Of a stretch of DNA of 64,000 nucleotides, positions 50,213-59,850 are shown in pieces. The translations under genes were made by a program, and so were the position numbers. Below the pieces are notes generated by a model. It was not told the DNA's origin, searched no databases, and worked only from the letters and a program-made list of their open reading frames with translations. Source of the stretch: Chromatiales bacterium (GTDB lineage: Bacteria > Pseudomonadota > Gammaproteobacteria > Steroidobacterales > GCA-2729495). Location: contig CP070671.1 in assembly GCA_020351875.1 (NCBI GenBank), positions 2,784,786 to 2,848,785 on the forward strand, given 5' to 3'. How positions within the stretch are numbered: the first letter of the stretch is position 1; every line of letters starts with the position of its first letter.

Positions 50213-52725
50213 TCACCGGCAGGCTCTTGCCTCCGCTGCTGCTGCAGGCGGGCCTGCGGTTCTATGTTCGCCACCCCGGCCAGTTGGCGCTGACGATTGC
50301 CGGCATCGCACTCGGCGTGGCGGCGATTGTCGCCATCGACCTGGCTGCGTACAGCTCGCGACAGGCGTTCGCCGCCTCAACGCGGCTGTTCCGTGGCCAG
50401 GCCACTCACGAAGTGACCCCGGCGGGCAGCCCGATACCCGACAGTGCCGTCGCGTTGCTGCGGCGCGAACTCGGGGCCACGAACTCCGCGCCGGTCATCG
50501 AGACGCGGCTGCGATTCGCCGCTCAAGTCGAGCGCGCCGTGACGCTGCTCGGCATCGATCCGTTTTCTGCGGGGCGATTGCAGACCACCTGGCTCGGCGG
50601 GCCGCCCACCGGTGACAGCTTCACACGGTTAATGACCGAGCCGGGCGCTGTCCTGCTGTCTTCGGCACTTGCGGCGGAACTCGACGCGGCGCCAGGCGAC
50701 CGGCTGGCCCTGCTGGAACCACCCGGTGCCGGTGAGTTGCTGGTGACCGGGCTGCTGTCCGGCAACGACGACGAGCGTTATGTGCTGGCAGACATTGCCA
50801 CGGTGCAGTCGCTGCCCCGACGCAGCGTCGGTCTCAGCCGCATCGACCTGCGCCTGGAGGCCGGGCAGGCGGACCAGCTCGCCCCGGAACTGGCTCGACG
50901 GGGCTGGCGGCTGCGACCGGTCGCGGCCAGATTGGGCCAGATCGATTCCATCACGCGGTCTTTTCGCATCAACCTGCAGGCGCTGAGCCTGCTCGCAATG
51001 CTGGTGGGTGCGTTCCTGGTTTACAGCACCGTGGCGTTCGCGGTGGTGCGCCGGCGCGAGAGTTTCGGCTTGTTTCGCAGCCTCGGGACGCAGCGCCGGC
51101 AGGTCTTCGCGCTGGTCCTGGCGGAGATCCTGGTGCTGAGCGCGGCTGGAGTGGTCCTGGGCCTGCTGAGCGGCATCGTGCTCGGTGCGGGTCTGGTTCG
51201 CCTGGTCCTGCGCACCATCGGCGATTTGTACCTGTCGTCTTCCGTCGACTACTACGGCGTGTCCGCTTTGCTGCTGGCAAAAGCCACTGCCATTGGCTTT
51301 GGCGCCAGTTTCGCAGCGGCCGCGATACCTGCGCTGGAAGCGGCCCGCGCCCGGCCGCGGATCGCGATGAACCGTTCGGCGCTGGAGCGCCGCCGCCGCC
51401 GCCAATTGCTGCCCCGCCTGCTCGCAGCCGCCGGACTGGGGGTTGTGGCAGCGGGTATCCTGGTCGGGACCGCGCGGCTGGAGCCGGCCTTTGCAGGCAT
51501 CTTTGCCGCGCTGACGGCGGCAGCGCTGGCGGCACCGGTCCTAGTCTATGGTGTCATGCACTGGCTGGCCGGCACGGTGCCTTGGCTACCGCTGTCTTAC
51601 GCGGCGCGCTCGGTCGCGGCCAACCTGAGCCGCACCGGCCCCGCCGTGGCTGCGCTGATGCTCGCCGTCGCAACATTCAGCGGTGTCGGCCTGATGATCG
51701 GCAGTTTTCGCATCAGCGTCAGCGACTGGCTCGGCTACAGCCTGGACGCCGACGTGCTGGTGCGGCCCGATCAACCGGCGGCGCTCGCCACAGGGGCCCG
51801 CGAAGCGGAGTTGTTGCAGGCCTTGCGCGCATTGCCGGGCGTGGCGGACGTGAGCCGGAGCCGGCGGGTAGCCTTGCCTGACGGGACGGGGCTCGGCGGG
51901 CTGCTGGCAGTGGACCCGGCCCCCTCCGGGCGCTGGCCCCAGGCGGAAGGCGCGCGCGATGCGATCCTTGAGCGGCTGGCCGCGGCCGACCGCGTACTCG
52001 TGTCGGAGTCTTTTGCCCGCAAGCGCGAACTCGGGCCGGGCGATGCCGTGAACTTGCTGACCGCAGCGGGTGAACGGCGTTTCGAGATCGACGCGATCTT
52101 CACCGACTACACCACGGATCTTGGCCTGGTCGCCATGCACCTGCCGCGTTACCGAAGTCATTTCGACGACCGGCAGCTCGACAGTATCGGCCTGTTCGCC
52201 GAGCCCGGACGCGAGGACGAAGTGCTCGAAGCGGCGCAAGAGCTGGCCGCGGCCCGCGGTGACCTGAGCGTTACCACCAGCGCCTGGGTGCGGGAACTGA
52301 GCCTGGAGATCTTCGACCGCACGTTCACGATCACGCAGGTGTTGCGACTGATCGCCGGCCTGGTGGCCGTGATCGCGGTGGTCAACGCGCTGCAGGCCCA
52401 GCGCCTGGACAGCCGTCGCGAGCTCGCCACGCTGCGTGCGCTTGGCTTGTCTCCCGGACAATTGCTGCGGCTCGGTGAATTGCAGACGCTGCTGCTCGGT
52501 GCCGCGGCGGGTCTGCTGGCGGTCCCGGTGGGCGTGTTGCTGGCCTGGCTGTTGATCGTGGTGGTGAACCGGATCGCGTTCGGCTGGAGCATGGTGTTCG
52601 ATATCGACTGGGCGCTACTCGGCCAAGCAGTGGCGCTGGCCGCCGTGGCCGGTCTCGCGGCCGGCTGGTTGCCCAACCGCCGTGCGCTGCGGGACATGCC
52701 CGCCGTTGCGCTGCGGGAAGACTGA
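50209..52725 (+). CDS. FtsX-family ABC permease, two-module
   Basis: 838 residues with ten or so membrane helices in the LolC/MacB-like arrangement: one N-terminal helix, a large periplasmic domain (about 50-240), three helices (about 255-390), a second set of helices (about 405-510), a second periplasmic domain, and three C-terminal helices (LRLIAGLVAVIAVVNALQ, LLRLGELQTLLLGAAAGLL, LLGQAVALAAVAGLAAGWLP). The duplicated layout matches AttF/AttG-type or YbbP-type permeases. Substrate unknown. Confidence 0.85.
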   Translation: MITGRLLPPLLLQAGLRFYVRHPGQLALTIAGIALGVAAIVAIDLAAYSSRQAFAASTRLFRGQATHEVTPAGSPIPDSAVALLRRELGATNSAPVIETRLRFAAQVERAVTLLGIDPFSAGRLQTTWLGGPPTGDSFTRLMTEPGAVLLSSALAAELDAAPGDRLALLEPPGAGELLVTGLLSGNDDERYVLADIATVQSLPRRSVGLSRIDLRLEAGQADQLAPELARRGWRLRPVAARLGQIDSITRSFRINLQALSLLAMLVGAFLVYSTVAFAVVRRRESFGLFRSLGTQRRQVFALVLAEILVLSAAGVVLGLLSGIVLGAGLVRLVLRTIGDLYLSSSVDYYGVSALLLAKATAIGFGASFAAAAIPALEAARARPRIAMNRSALERRRRRQLLPRLLAAAGLGVVAAGILVGTARLEPAFAGIFAALTAAALAAPVLVYGVMHWLAGTVPWLPLSYAARSVAANLSRTGPAVAALMLAVATFSGVGLMIGSFRISVSDWLGYSLDADVLVRPDQPAALATGAREAELLQALRALPGVADVSRSRRVALPDGTGLGGLLAVDPAPSGRWPQAEGARDAILERLAAADRVLVSESFARKRELGPGDAVNLLTAAGERRFEIDAIFTDYTTDLGLVAMHLPRYRSHFDDRQLDSIGLFAEPGREDEVLEAAQELAAARGDLSVTTSAWVRELSLEIFDRTFTITQVLRLIAGLVAVIAVVNALQAQRLDSRRELATLRALGLSPGQLLRLGELQTLLLGAAAGLLAVPVGVLLAWLLIVVVNRIAFGWSMVFDIDWALLGQAVALAAVAGLAAGWLPNRRALRDMPAVALRED

Positions 52726-53894
52726 TGCGCCGCACGCTGCTGGCAATGGCAGTGGTCTTCGCTGCTCTGGCGGCGGGGGTGTTCTGGTTGCGGGGCGGCC
52801 ACGAGGCTGCACCGCCGGCCGATACTGCGACCGTGGTGTCGTTGCTGGGCAGTGGTGACGACGACGGCTTTCGGCGCGCGGCACGGCCAGGCGACATACG
52901 GCTGCCGCGCGACCATGGATCGCACGACGACTATCGCAGCGAGTGGTGGTACTTCACCGGCAACCTGACAAGCGCGGACGCGCGCGAGTTCGGTTTCCAG
53001 CTGACCTTCTTCCGCTTCGCGCTGGCGCCACCGCAGCCGCGCGAATCCGGTTGGGCCACGAACCAGGTGTACATGGCGCACTTCGCCGTGGCGGACAGGA
53101 CAGCCGACGACCACCGGGTCGCCGAACGCTTTGCGCGCGGTGCAGCGGGCCTGGCCGGGATCACCGGCAAACCCTTCAACGTCTGGCTCGACGACTGGTC
53201 AGCAGCCAGCACGACGGCGGAGTTCCTGCCGTTGCAGTTGTCGGCCCGCGACACGGCCACGGGCATTGCTCTGTCGCTGCGTCTGCAACCGGGTAAGCCG
53301 CCGGTGTTGCAGGGCGACCGGGGGCTCAGCGCCAAGGGCGCCGAACCGGGCAATGCGTCCTGGTACTACAGCTATACGCGGCTGCCCGCCGCTGGCGTCG
53401 TCGCAGTGGATGGCGTGAACTTCGAGGTCACGGGCCTGGCCTGGCTGGACCGCGAATGGAGCACCAGCAGTCTCGCTGCCGACGTGGTTGGTTGGGACTG
53501 GTTCGGTTTGCAGCTGGAAGATGGCCGGGACCTGATGCTGTACGCGCTGCGTCACCGGGACGGCAGCCTCGCACCCCAGTCGGCCGGCAGCCTCGTCGGC
53601 ACAGATGGTTCGCGACGGGCCATCTGGCGCGATGATTTCTCGGTGGCGCCAACGAAGGCCTGGCGCAGCCCCGCGACCGGCGTCAGCTGGCCGACGGAAT
53701 GGCGGGTACGGGTGCCCGACCACGGTCTCGAGCTGGACGTGCGTGCGGCGCTGGACGACCAGGAGCAGGACGTGGCGGTGCGCTACTGGGAAGGTGCCGT
53801 GGATATTTTTCCGGCCGGCGGCGGGGCCCGCCTGGGCAGGGGCTACATGGAACTCACGGGCTACCGGCGACCGCCGGCAAACAGGCCCCGGTAG
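52725..53894 (+). CDS. CrtC/AttH-like lipocalin-domain protein
   Basis: 389 residues with an N-terminal membrane anchor or signal (about 1-22). The segments HDDYRSEWWYFTGNL, FFRFAL, MAHFAVAD and LDREWSTS are the hallmarks of the AttH/CrtC family (two lipocalin-like domains). In crtC proteins the fold hydrates carotenoids; next to an ABC exporter the AttH role is the better fit. Start overlaps the permease stop by one base (TGATG). Its end overlaps the convergent GGDEF-EAL gene by 34 bases. Confidence 0.8.
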   Translation: MRRTLLAMAVVFAALAAGVFWLRGGHEAAPPADTATVVSLLGSGDDDGFRRAARPGDIRLPRDHGSHDDYRSEWWYFTGNLTSADAREFGFQLTFFRFALAPPQPRESGWATNQVYMAHFAVADRTADDHRVAERFARGAAGLAGITGKPFNVWLDDWSAASTTAEFLPLQLSARDTATGIALSLRLQPGKPPVLQGDRGLSAKGAEPGNASWYYSYTRLPAAGVVAVDGVNFEVTGLAWLDREWSTSSLAADVVGWDWFGLQLEDGRDLMLYALRHRDGSLAPQSAGSLVGTDGSRRAIWRDDFSVAPTKAWRSPATGVSWPTEWRVRVPDHGLELDVRAALDDQEQDVAVRYWEGAVDIFPAGGGARLGRGYMELTGYRRPPANRPR

Positions 53895-56332
53895 GCGGTT
53901 TCGCCGCCACGTTCCCGCAGCAGCAGCTCCAGGTAGTCGTCGCCGCTCATCGGCGAGCCGAACAGCAGGCCCTGGGCATAGTCGCAGCCCATGCGGCGTA
54001 GAAAGTCCAGTTGCTGGCCAGACTCCACGCCCTCGGCAACCACTTTCATGTTCAGGTTGTGGGCCATTTCAATAATCGTTGCCACGATGGTTGCATCGTC
54101 CGGGTTGCTGACCAGGTTCTCGACGAACGACCGGTCGATCTTCAGCGTGCCGATCGGGAACTGCTGGAGGGCACTCAGCGACGAGTAGCCGGTACCGAAG
54201 TCGTCGATCGCCATGTGCAGACCCGTCTGGCGGAGTTCTCGCAACACGCGCACGGTACGCTCCGGATTTTCCATCAAAGTTGACTCCGTGATTTCAAGTT
54301 CCAGGGAATCGGGCGTGATGCCTTTGCGCCGGAAGATGCGGTTCGTCCGCCGCACGAAGTTGGGTTGCGCCAGTTGCTTGAGCGACAGATTGACCGAGAT
54401 CTGCCCTGGCACCACGGTCTGGCGCTGCCACTCGGCCAGGTCGGTGCACACGCGTTTCAGCACCCATTCGCCGATCTCGAGTATGAGCCCGGTTTCCTCG
54501 GCCAGCGGGATGAATTCCGACGGCAGCACGAGGCCGTGGTCGGACAGTTCCCAGCGCACCAGGGCTTCTGCGCCGGCCACCTCACCGGTGGTGAGTTCGA
54601 TCTTCGGCTGGTAGTTCACCAGCAGCTCGTCCAGCTCGTAGGAGCGGCGCAGCTTGCTCTTGATCATCAGCCGTTCTACCGCCGCGGCGTTCATGTCGGG
54701 GTTGTAGAACTCCAGCCGGTTACCGCCCGCGCGCTTTGCGTGGTACAGGGCTGCGTCGGCATTGCGGATCAGGTCGGGCACGTTGTCTGCGTCCGCCGGG
54801 AAACAGGCGATGCCCATGCTGGCCGTGATGTACAGCTCGTGGCCCTGCACGATCAGAACGTCAGCGATTTCCTTCAACACGCGTCGCGCGACGGATTGCA
54901 GCCATGCCCGCTCGCCGGCAACCGGCTCGTCGACTTCCAGCACTACGCCGAATTCATCTCCGGCAAGCCGGCCGATGAAGCCGCCGTCGGGCAGCAGCTT
55001 GATCACCCTCTGGGTCAGGGTCTCGAGACTGGAGTCGCCGGCGCTGTGTCCGAAGGTGTCGTTGATGTCCTTGAAGCGATCCACGTCGAGATATAACAGC
55101 GCGAGCCGCCGGCCCGAGCGGCGCGTCCGTGCGATGGATCGCTGCAGCAGGTGCTGGAACTGCAGACGATTCGGTACCTTGGTCAGCGAATCCGTGCGCG
55201 CGAGGTATCGGATCCGCCGCTCCGCGGCCTTGCGTTCCGAGATGTCGCGGGCCGAGACCACGAAGCCGGACGGGTGTTCCGCCGTGCCCGGCAGGGCCGA
55301 CGAACTGAGCGACACCGGGACGGTTTTCCCGGAACTCTTCAGCAGGGTGGTCTCGTGGTCGCGGCGCGGGCCGGCGTCGAGCTGAAACGTGTCGCGGCGG
55401 TTGTTCGGCAGCAGGTCCTGCACCGAGCGCCCGATGAGCTCTTCTTCCCGGTAACCCAGCAGGGCTTCGGCAGCGGCGTTCGCGCGCAGAATCTCCTGGT
55501 CGACTGACGCCAGAATGATCGCATCGGCCATGTTGCCGATCATCTGGTCCAGGTAGTCGCGTGACACCGTCGTGTTGCGAAGCTTGTCGCGCATCTCTTC
55601 GAAGGCGCGCGCCAGCTGGCCAAGTTCGTCGGTGCGTTCGGTAGGCAACCGGGCGCCGAAGTCTCCCGTGGCGAGCCGTTCGGCCCCGGCCACGAGGCTG
55701 CCAATCGTGCGCGACTGGCGCCACGCGACGACCGTGGCCAGCACGCCGATCAACAGCAGGGCAATGGCGCCATAACCCAGCAATTTCACGCTGCCGGTGC
55801 GGCGCGCCTCTTCGCGAATAGTGGCCAGTTGCTGGCCCAGCTGCGCGTTGGTGGCCAGCAAACCGCCCGCATCGAAGACCTGCACCAGTGTGCCCACGGG
55901 TGCGTCCGAATCGATCAGCGGTGTCGTGACTGTCAGACGTTCGCCACCGCGTTCCGGTCCCCCGCCACCGATGCCGGCCTCCAGGCCAAGGTCACCGGCA
56001 TGTTGCAGCAGCAGGCCTTCCGTATCGCGCACCAGGACCAGGCCCGCGCCGGATTCAGTGATTGCGTCGTTCAGCAGCTTTTCGAGTTGTGCCAGGTTGC
56101 CCGCTGCCACCGCCGGTGCCAGCGCGCTGGCAAGGCTTTCGATCACTTCCGGCGACCGCCCGTCCACGCGGTTGGTCAGCACGGCGCGATTGGTGTCGAT
56201 GGCCGCCGCCATGATGTCGGACAGCGCATCGCGATACACGATTGACAGAATCGTCGCCGTTACCCCGACCATCAGCGCCGCGAGCACGACGCTGATGACC
56301 AGGTACTTGGGAACGAGGCGAACTTGGCGCAC
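53861..56332 (-). CDS. Membrane GGDEF-EAL c-di-GMP enzyme with HAMP and PAS
   Basis: 823 residues. Two membrane helices (about 10-32 and 180-200) flank a periplasmic sensor region; HAMP (about 205-255), PAS (about 260-380), GGDEF (about 385-540) and EAL (about 555-805) follow. The diguanylate-cyclase motif is AGDEF instead of GGDEF, and no RxxD inhibitory site is visible upstream. The EAL domain has EALVRWE, ELEITES, DDFGTGYSS, KIDRSFV and EGVE, so phosphodiesterase activity is likely. Net effect on c-di-GMP is not predictable. It could influence the riboswitch at 737-819. Confidence 0.9.
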   Translation of the reverse strand: MRQVRLVPKYLVISVVLAALMVGVTATILSIVYRDALSDIMAAAIDTNRAVLTNRVDGRSPEVIESLASALAPAVAAGNLAQLEKLLNDAITESGAGLVLVRDTEGLLLQHAGDLGLEAGIGGGGPERGGERLTVTTPLIDSDAPVGTLVQVFDAGGLLATNAQLGQQLATIREEARRTGSVKLLGYGAIALLLIGVLATVVAWRQSRTIGSLVAGAERLATGDFGARLPTERTDELGQLARAFEEMRDKLRNTTVSRDYLDQMIGNMADAIILASVDQEILRANAAAEALLGYREEELIGRSVQDLLPNNRRDTFQLDAGPRRDHETTLLKSSGKTVPVSLSSSALPGTAEHPSGFVVSARDISERKAAERRIRYLARTDSLTKVPNRLQFQHLLQRSIARTRRSGRRLALLYLDVDRFKDINDTFGHSAGDSSLETLTQRVIKLLPDGGFIGRLAGDEFGVVLEVDEPVAGERAWLQSVARRVLKEIADVLIVQGHELYITASMGIACFPADADNVPDLIRNADAALYHAKRAGGNRLEFYNPDMNAAAVERLMIKSKLRRSYELDELLVNYQPKIELTTGEVAGAEALVRWELSDHGLVLPSEFIPLAEETGLILEIGEWVLKRVCTDLAEWQRQTVVPGQISVNLSLKQLAQPNFVRRTNRIFRRKGITPDSLELEITESTLMENPERTVRVLRELRQTGLHMAIDDFGTGYSSLSALQQFPIGTLKIDRSFVENLVSNPDDATIVATIIEMAHNLNMKVVAEGVESGQQLDFLRRMGCDYAQGLLFGSPMSGDDYLELLLRERGGETAYRGLFAGGRR

Positions 56333-56376
56333 GGGTCAGGTCTTCGGGTTCACTGTCTGTCTAAGGGTCGGGCGGA

Positions 56377-56751
56377 TCAGTCGCGGTACCCGTAGCCCAG
56401 TTCCGTCACGTCGGCGACCAGGCCATTTTCGAAGCGAATGATGCGCATCAGTTTCCGGGGACCGAAGTTGTAGGTCCATTCGTCTACCAGCACCTCCACG
56501 TAGGAACGGTCGTTGATCAGCAACTCCTCGTCGGAGAAGCCGCGCAGGTCACGATCGCGAAACACCCGGCTGCGGGGAATGCCCCGGCGCACGATGCTGC
56601 GGGTCTGGGTCGCGACAGGTTCGCCGCAGTACTTCAGGACCTTCGGCATCGGATCGCCGCGCTGGACCAACTTGTTTCCACACCTCAGGGCCAGTGCCGG
56701 CTCCGTGAAGCCGATGGCGAGGAGCAGCAAAAGCAGACGCCCACTCTGCAT
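56377..56751 (-). CDS. DUF2845-like exported protein
   Basis: 124 residues with a signal peptide (about 1-22, ending ALA). RCGNKLVQRGDPMPKVLKYCGEP at the mature N-terminus with its two cysteines and EWTYNFGPRKLMRIIRFENG in the second half match DUF2845. Function unknown; the fold resembles small periplasmic beta proteins. GGAGG at good spacing supports the start. Confidence 0.75.
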   Translation of the reverse strand: MQSGRLLLLLLAIGFTEPALALRCGNKLVQRGDPMPKVLKYCGEPVATQTRSIVRRGIPRSRVFRDRDLRGFSDEELLINDRSYVEVLVDEWTYNFGPRKLMRIIRFENGLVADVTELGYGYRD

Positions 56752-56893
56752 TGTTTTATCCTCCCGTCCCGGCGGCGAGTGACCGCAGAACGGACTCTTA
56801 TTGTGACCTCAGTCTACACCGACGGGTTCCCGGGCGCTTGTCCGCCGGACCGGCGTCCCAGCCGATGAGGGCCTCGCCGACCCCCGGTCGATT

Positions 56894-58486
56894 ATGTCCG
56901 GCCCGCGTCCGCGCAGCGGTGCGCCGACCGTGACGAATCGCCGGGAAGCCAGGCTCGCAGCCCTGGCCGGGCCTGCCGGGCTCCTCGCCGGCACGCGCCG
57001 GGGCATCGAGAAGGAGAGCCTGCGCGTCACGAGTGAGGGCTATATTTCCCGTCGCCCGCATCCGCCCGGGCTCGGCTCGGCGCTCACAAACCGGTACATC
57101 ACGACCGACTTCTCCGAGGCCCTGCTCGAGTTCATCACGCCGCCGCTCGGCGAGTGCTGGGAAGCGGTGCAATTCCTTTGTGACCTGCACCAGTACACCG
57201 GCGAGCACCTGGACGGTGAGTTGCTGTGGCCGATGAGCATGCCGTGCATGATTCGCTCCGAAGACGACATTCCGATCGCCTTCTACGGCTCGTCGAACGT
57301 GGGGCGGATGAAGACGCTTTATCGCAAGGGGCTGTCGTTACGCTACGGGCGCTATATGCAGGCCATCTCCGGCATTCATTATAACTACTCGTTGCCCGAG
57401 GAGTTCTGGCCCCGGTTCCGCGATATCGAAGGCACGGATCTGCCCCTGCAAGCATTCCGGTCATCCATGTATCTCGGACTGGTGCGCAACGTCAGGCGGC
57501 TGGACTGGTTCCTCTTGTACTCACTGGGCGCGTCGCCTGCGGTCTGCAAGAGCTTTCTGGCAGGCCGCGATACCAACCTGGAAGACTTCGATCGCGGCAC
57601 GTTTTACGGTCCCCATGCAACGTCGCTGCGCATGAGCGACATCGGGTATCAGAACGCGCAGCAGGCCGGGCTGCGGGTGTCTGCGAACAGTCTCGACGCC
57701 TACATTGCCGCCCTCGACCGCGCGATACGCACCCCCAGTGCGCAATGGCAGAAACGGCAGGCGAACCAGGACGGTGAACGCCGGCAGCTGAATGCCAACG
57801 TGCTGCAGATCGAGAACGAGTACTACAGCACGATCCGACCGAAGCGCGTGGCCCGCAGCGGCGAGCGACCCACGGCAGCCCTGCGCCGGGGCGGCATCGA
57901 GTACGTGGAATTGCGCGCACTGGACGTCAGCCCTTTCGACCCGGTGGGCATCAACCAGCGGCAGGCCAGGTTCCTCGAGATGTTCCTGCTGAACTGCCTG
58001 TTGCTGGACAGTCCGCCCATCGATCGCGACGAGTACGTTGCCAATGTCAGCAACCATGGCGCCGCGGCAAAGCGCGGAAGAGAACCGGGCCTGAAGCTGC
58101 GCCGCGGCGGTCGGGAAGTCGCGCTGCGTGACTGGGGCAGGGAGCTGCGTGACCAGCTGCTGGAAGCCTGCGAAGTCTTCGATCCTGACGGCGAACTGGG
58201 GTGTGCCGATGCGGTGCGCGAATGCACCGCCGGGCTGGAAGATACCGCGCAGACCCCATCGGGTCGCCTGCTGGAGGAATTGCACCAGACCGGGCAGCCG
58301 CTCTTCGTGTACGCCATGGAGTTGGCCCGCGGCTACAACGATTATTTCCAGTCGCTGTCACCCGATTTCAATGTCCATGCTGCAGAGTTCGCAGCGGAGA
58401 GTCGGGCCTCTGTTGACCGGCAGCGCGAAATCGAGGCGACTGACGACATCGATTTCGACACTTACCTGGCCCGTTTCTTCGGCTGA
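56894..58486 (+). CDS. gshA: Glutamate-cysteine ligase
   Basis: 530 residues, the length of the proteobacterial GshA type (about 518). GTRRGIEKESLRV at the N-terminus holds the active-site glutamates; TDFSEALLEFITPP, RYGRYMQAISGIHYNYS and YVELRALDVSPFDPVGI are conserved. It makes gamma-glutamylcysteine, the first step of glutathione synthesis. ATG at 56894 is the only start giving the family N-terminus. Confidence 0.95.
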   Translation: MSGPRPRSGAPTVTNRREARLAALAGPAGLLAGTRRGIEKESLRVTSEGYISRRPHPPGLGSALTNRYITTDFSEALLEFITPPLGECWEAVQFLCDLHQYTGEHLDGELLWPMSMPCMIRSEDDIPIAFYGSSNVGRMKTLYRKGLSLRYGRYMQAISGIHYNYSLPEEFWPRFRDIEGTDLPLQAFRSSMYLGLVRNVRRLDWFLLYSLGASPAVCKSFLAGRDTNLEDFDRGTFYGPHATSLRMSDIGYQNAQQAGLRVSANSLDAYIAALDRAIRTPSAQWQKRQANQDGERRQLNANVLQIENEYYSTIRPKRVARSGERPTAALRRGGIEYVELRALDVSPFDPVGINQRQARFLEMFLLNCLLLDSPPIDRDEYVANVSNHGAAAKRGREPGLKLRRGGREVALRDWGRELRDQLLEACEVFDPDGELGCADAVRECTAGLEDTAQTPSGRLLEELHQTGQPLFVYAMELARGYNDYFQSLSPDFNVHAAEFAAESRASVDRQREIEATDDIDFDTYLARFFG

Positions 58487-58560
58487 GCCTTGACGGCATT
58501 GGTTGTGGCGGGCCGCAACACCCGTTTAGTATCGCCTCTGACTCCGGACACCGGTGGGTC

Positions 58561-59235
58561 GTGACACGCACGTTCCTCTTCAGCTTCCTAGCCGGAGGCG
58601 CTCTCATTCTCGCGGCCGCGGCCATATTCCCGTTGCCGGTGCACGAGCGCTTCCCGTCCCGGATCGAGGTGCTGACCAATGGCGGGCGAAGCGAGTCGTT
58701 CGTCATTCATTGGCCCGAAGATCGCCTGCAGCTGACCGGTGAACTGGACGGTGCCGCGGTGAACCAGGCCGACGGTGTGGCCGTGCTGGCGCCGCGGCGG
58801 CGGCCGCCGGTCTCCGCCGAGGTATTTCGCCTGCGTGACGTCGAGGACCGGGTGATCGGCATCGCCACCCGACTGACGGGACGGATGCCCGGCCGGCGTG
58901 GGCGCGAACGCTCTGCCAGCAGCTGGACGCTGATGATTCCCAGTCGCGGAATCCTGATGCTGACCCAGAATAACGGTGCCAATGTCGGCCCGGTGCGAGT
59001 CGGTGGCCGCTGGCTGGCAGCTGTCGATTCTCCCGGTTTCTGGGCCACTGGCAGTCGTTACCGGATCAGCGCGGGACCGGCGCCGGGCGGCCGCGGCCGC
59101 GTGCTCGCCGGCACGGGGGAATTTCGGTCTCTGACCGGCGAGTACTCGGAGGTCTGGGAACTGGAAGAGCTCGCGGCCAATCAACGCAGCCAGGGCACGA
59201 TCCTGCTGAACACCGTGACGGCGAGGCAACGCTGA
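58561..59235 (+). CDS. Membrane-anchored hypothetical protein
   Basis: 224 residues beginning at GTG. One N-terminal membrane helix or signal anchor (about 4-24), then a periplasmic beta-rich domain (SWTLMIPSRGILMLTQNNG, GTGEFRSLTGEYSEVWEL). No family recognised. It is coupled to the next gene by a TGATG overlap, and the two proteins may work together at the membrane. Confidence 0.55.
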   Translation: MTRTFLFSFLAGGALILAAAAIFPLPVHERFPSRIEVLTNGGRSESFVIHWPEDRLQLTGELDGAAVNQADGVAVLAPRRRPPVSAEVFRLRDVEDRVIGIATRLTGRMPGRRGRERSASSWTLMIPSRGILMLTQNNGANVGPVRVGGRWLAAVDSPGFWATGSRYRISAGPAPGGRGRVLAGTGEFRSLTGEYSEVWELEELAANQRSQGTILLNTVTARQR

Positions 59236-59846
59236 TGCCGATACTCGTGGCGATCCTGGGTCTGCTCACCGGCATGGTGGTCACCGGCTTCGCGTTGCTG
59301 CAGGACCCGTTCTCCCTGTTTGAATCTGCAACGGACACGCCGATCGACGCACCGGCCCAGCTCGTCACCAGCAGCGCGATTGGCCGTGGCCTGACTTTTT
59401 ACCCGGTGGGCATTCTGGGTTTCGAGGATGCCCAGGTTGAGCCCTTTGCGGACCCGGCGCTGCGCTATGCGCGGCTGGAGCTGGCACTGCTGGACAGCGG
59501 GGACGGCGGTGCCCGGGCGCTGGCGGTGAAACTGTCCGCACCCCGCGGCGACAACAGCCTGGTGCGCGGCCGGCTGGTGACGGACAGCGCGTGGAACGTA
59601 ATCTGGCCGGGACATGGCAGCCTGTTTCTCGCGGGTCGCGACGATTATCGTCCGCTGCTCGCGGACCACTTGCTGAACGCCGCCAGCGGCAAGGGTTTGC
59701 AGGGCACCGAGCGACCTCAGCTGATGACAATTGCGCCGCGCCTGCTTGGCAGCGGTGGTCGCCTGGCCGCGGCGGCCGGCACCTACCGTGAGTACTGGAA
59801 TCCGGATTCCCGGGTTGAGCTGGAACTGGGCCTGGTCGACGACTGA
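59235..59846 (+). CDS. Membrane-anchored hypothetical protein
   Basis: 203 residues with one N-terminal membrane helix (about 3-23) and a soluble domain carrying LTFYPVGILGFEDAQVEPFADP and YREYWNPDSR. No family recognised. The ATG at 59235 overlaps the stop of the preceding anchored protein by one base. Converges with the ferredoxin reductase gene, four bases between stops. Confidence 0.55.
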   Translation: MPILVAILGLLTGMVVTGFALLQDPFSLFESATDTPIDAPAQLVTSSAIGRGLTFYPVGILGFEDAQVEPFADPALRYARLELALLDSGDGGARALAVKLSAPRGDNSLVRGRLVTDSAWNVIWPGHGSLFLAGRDDYRPLLADHLLNAASGKGLQGTERPQLMTIAPRLLGSGGRLAAAAGTYREYWNPDSRVELELGLVDD

Positions 59847-59850
59847 GGCT

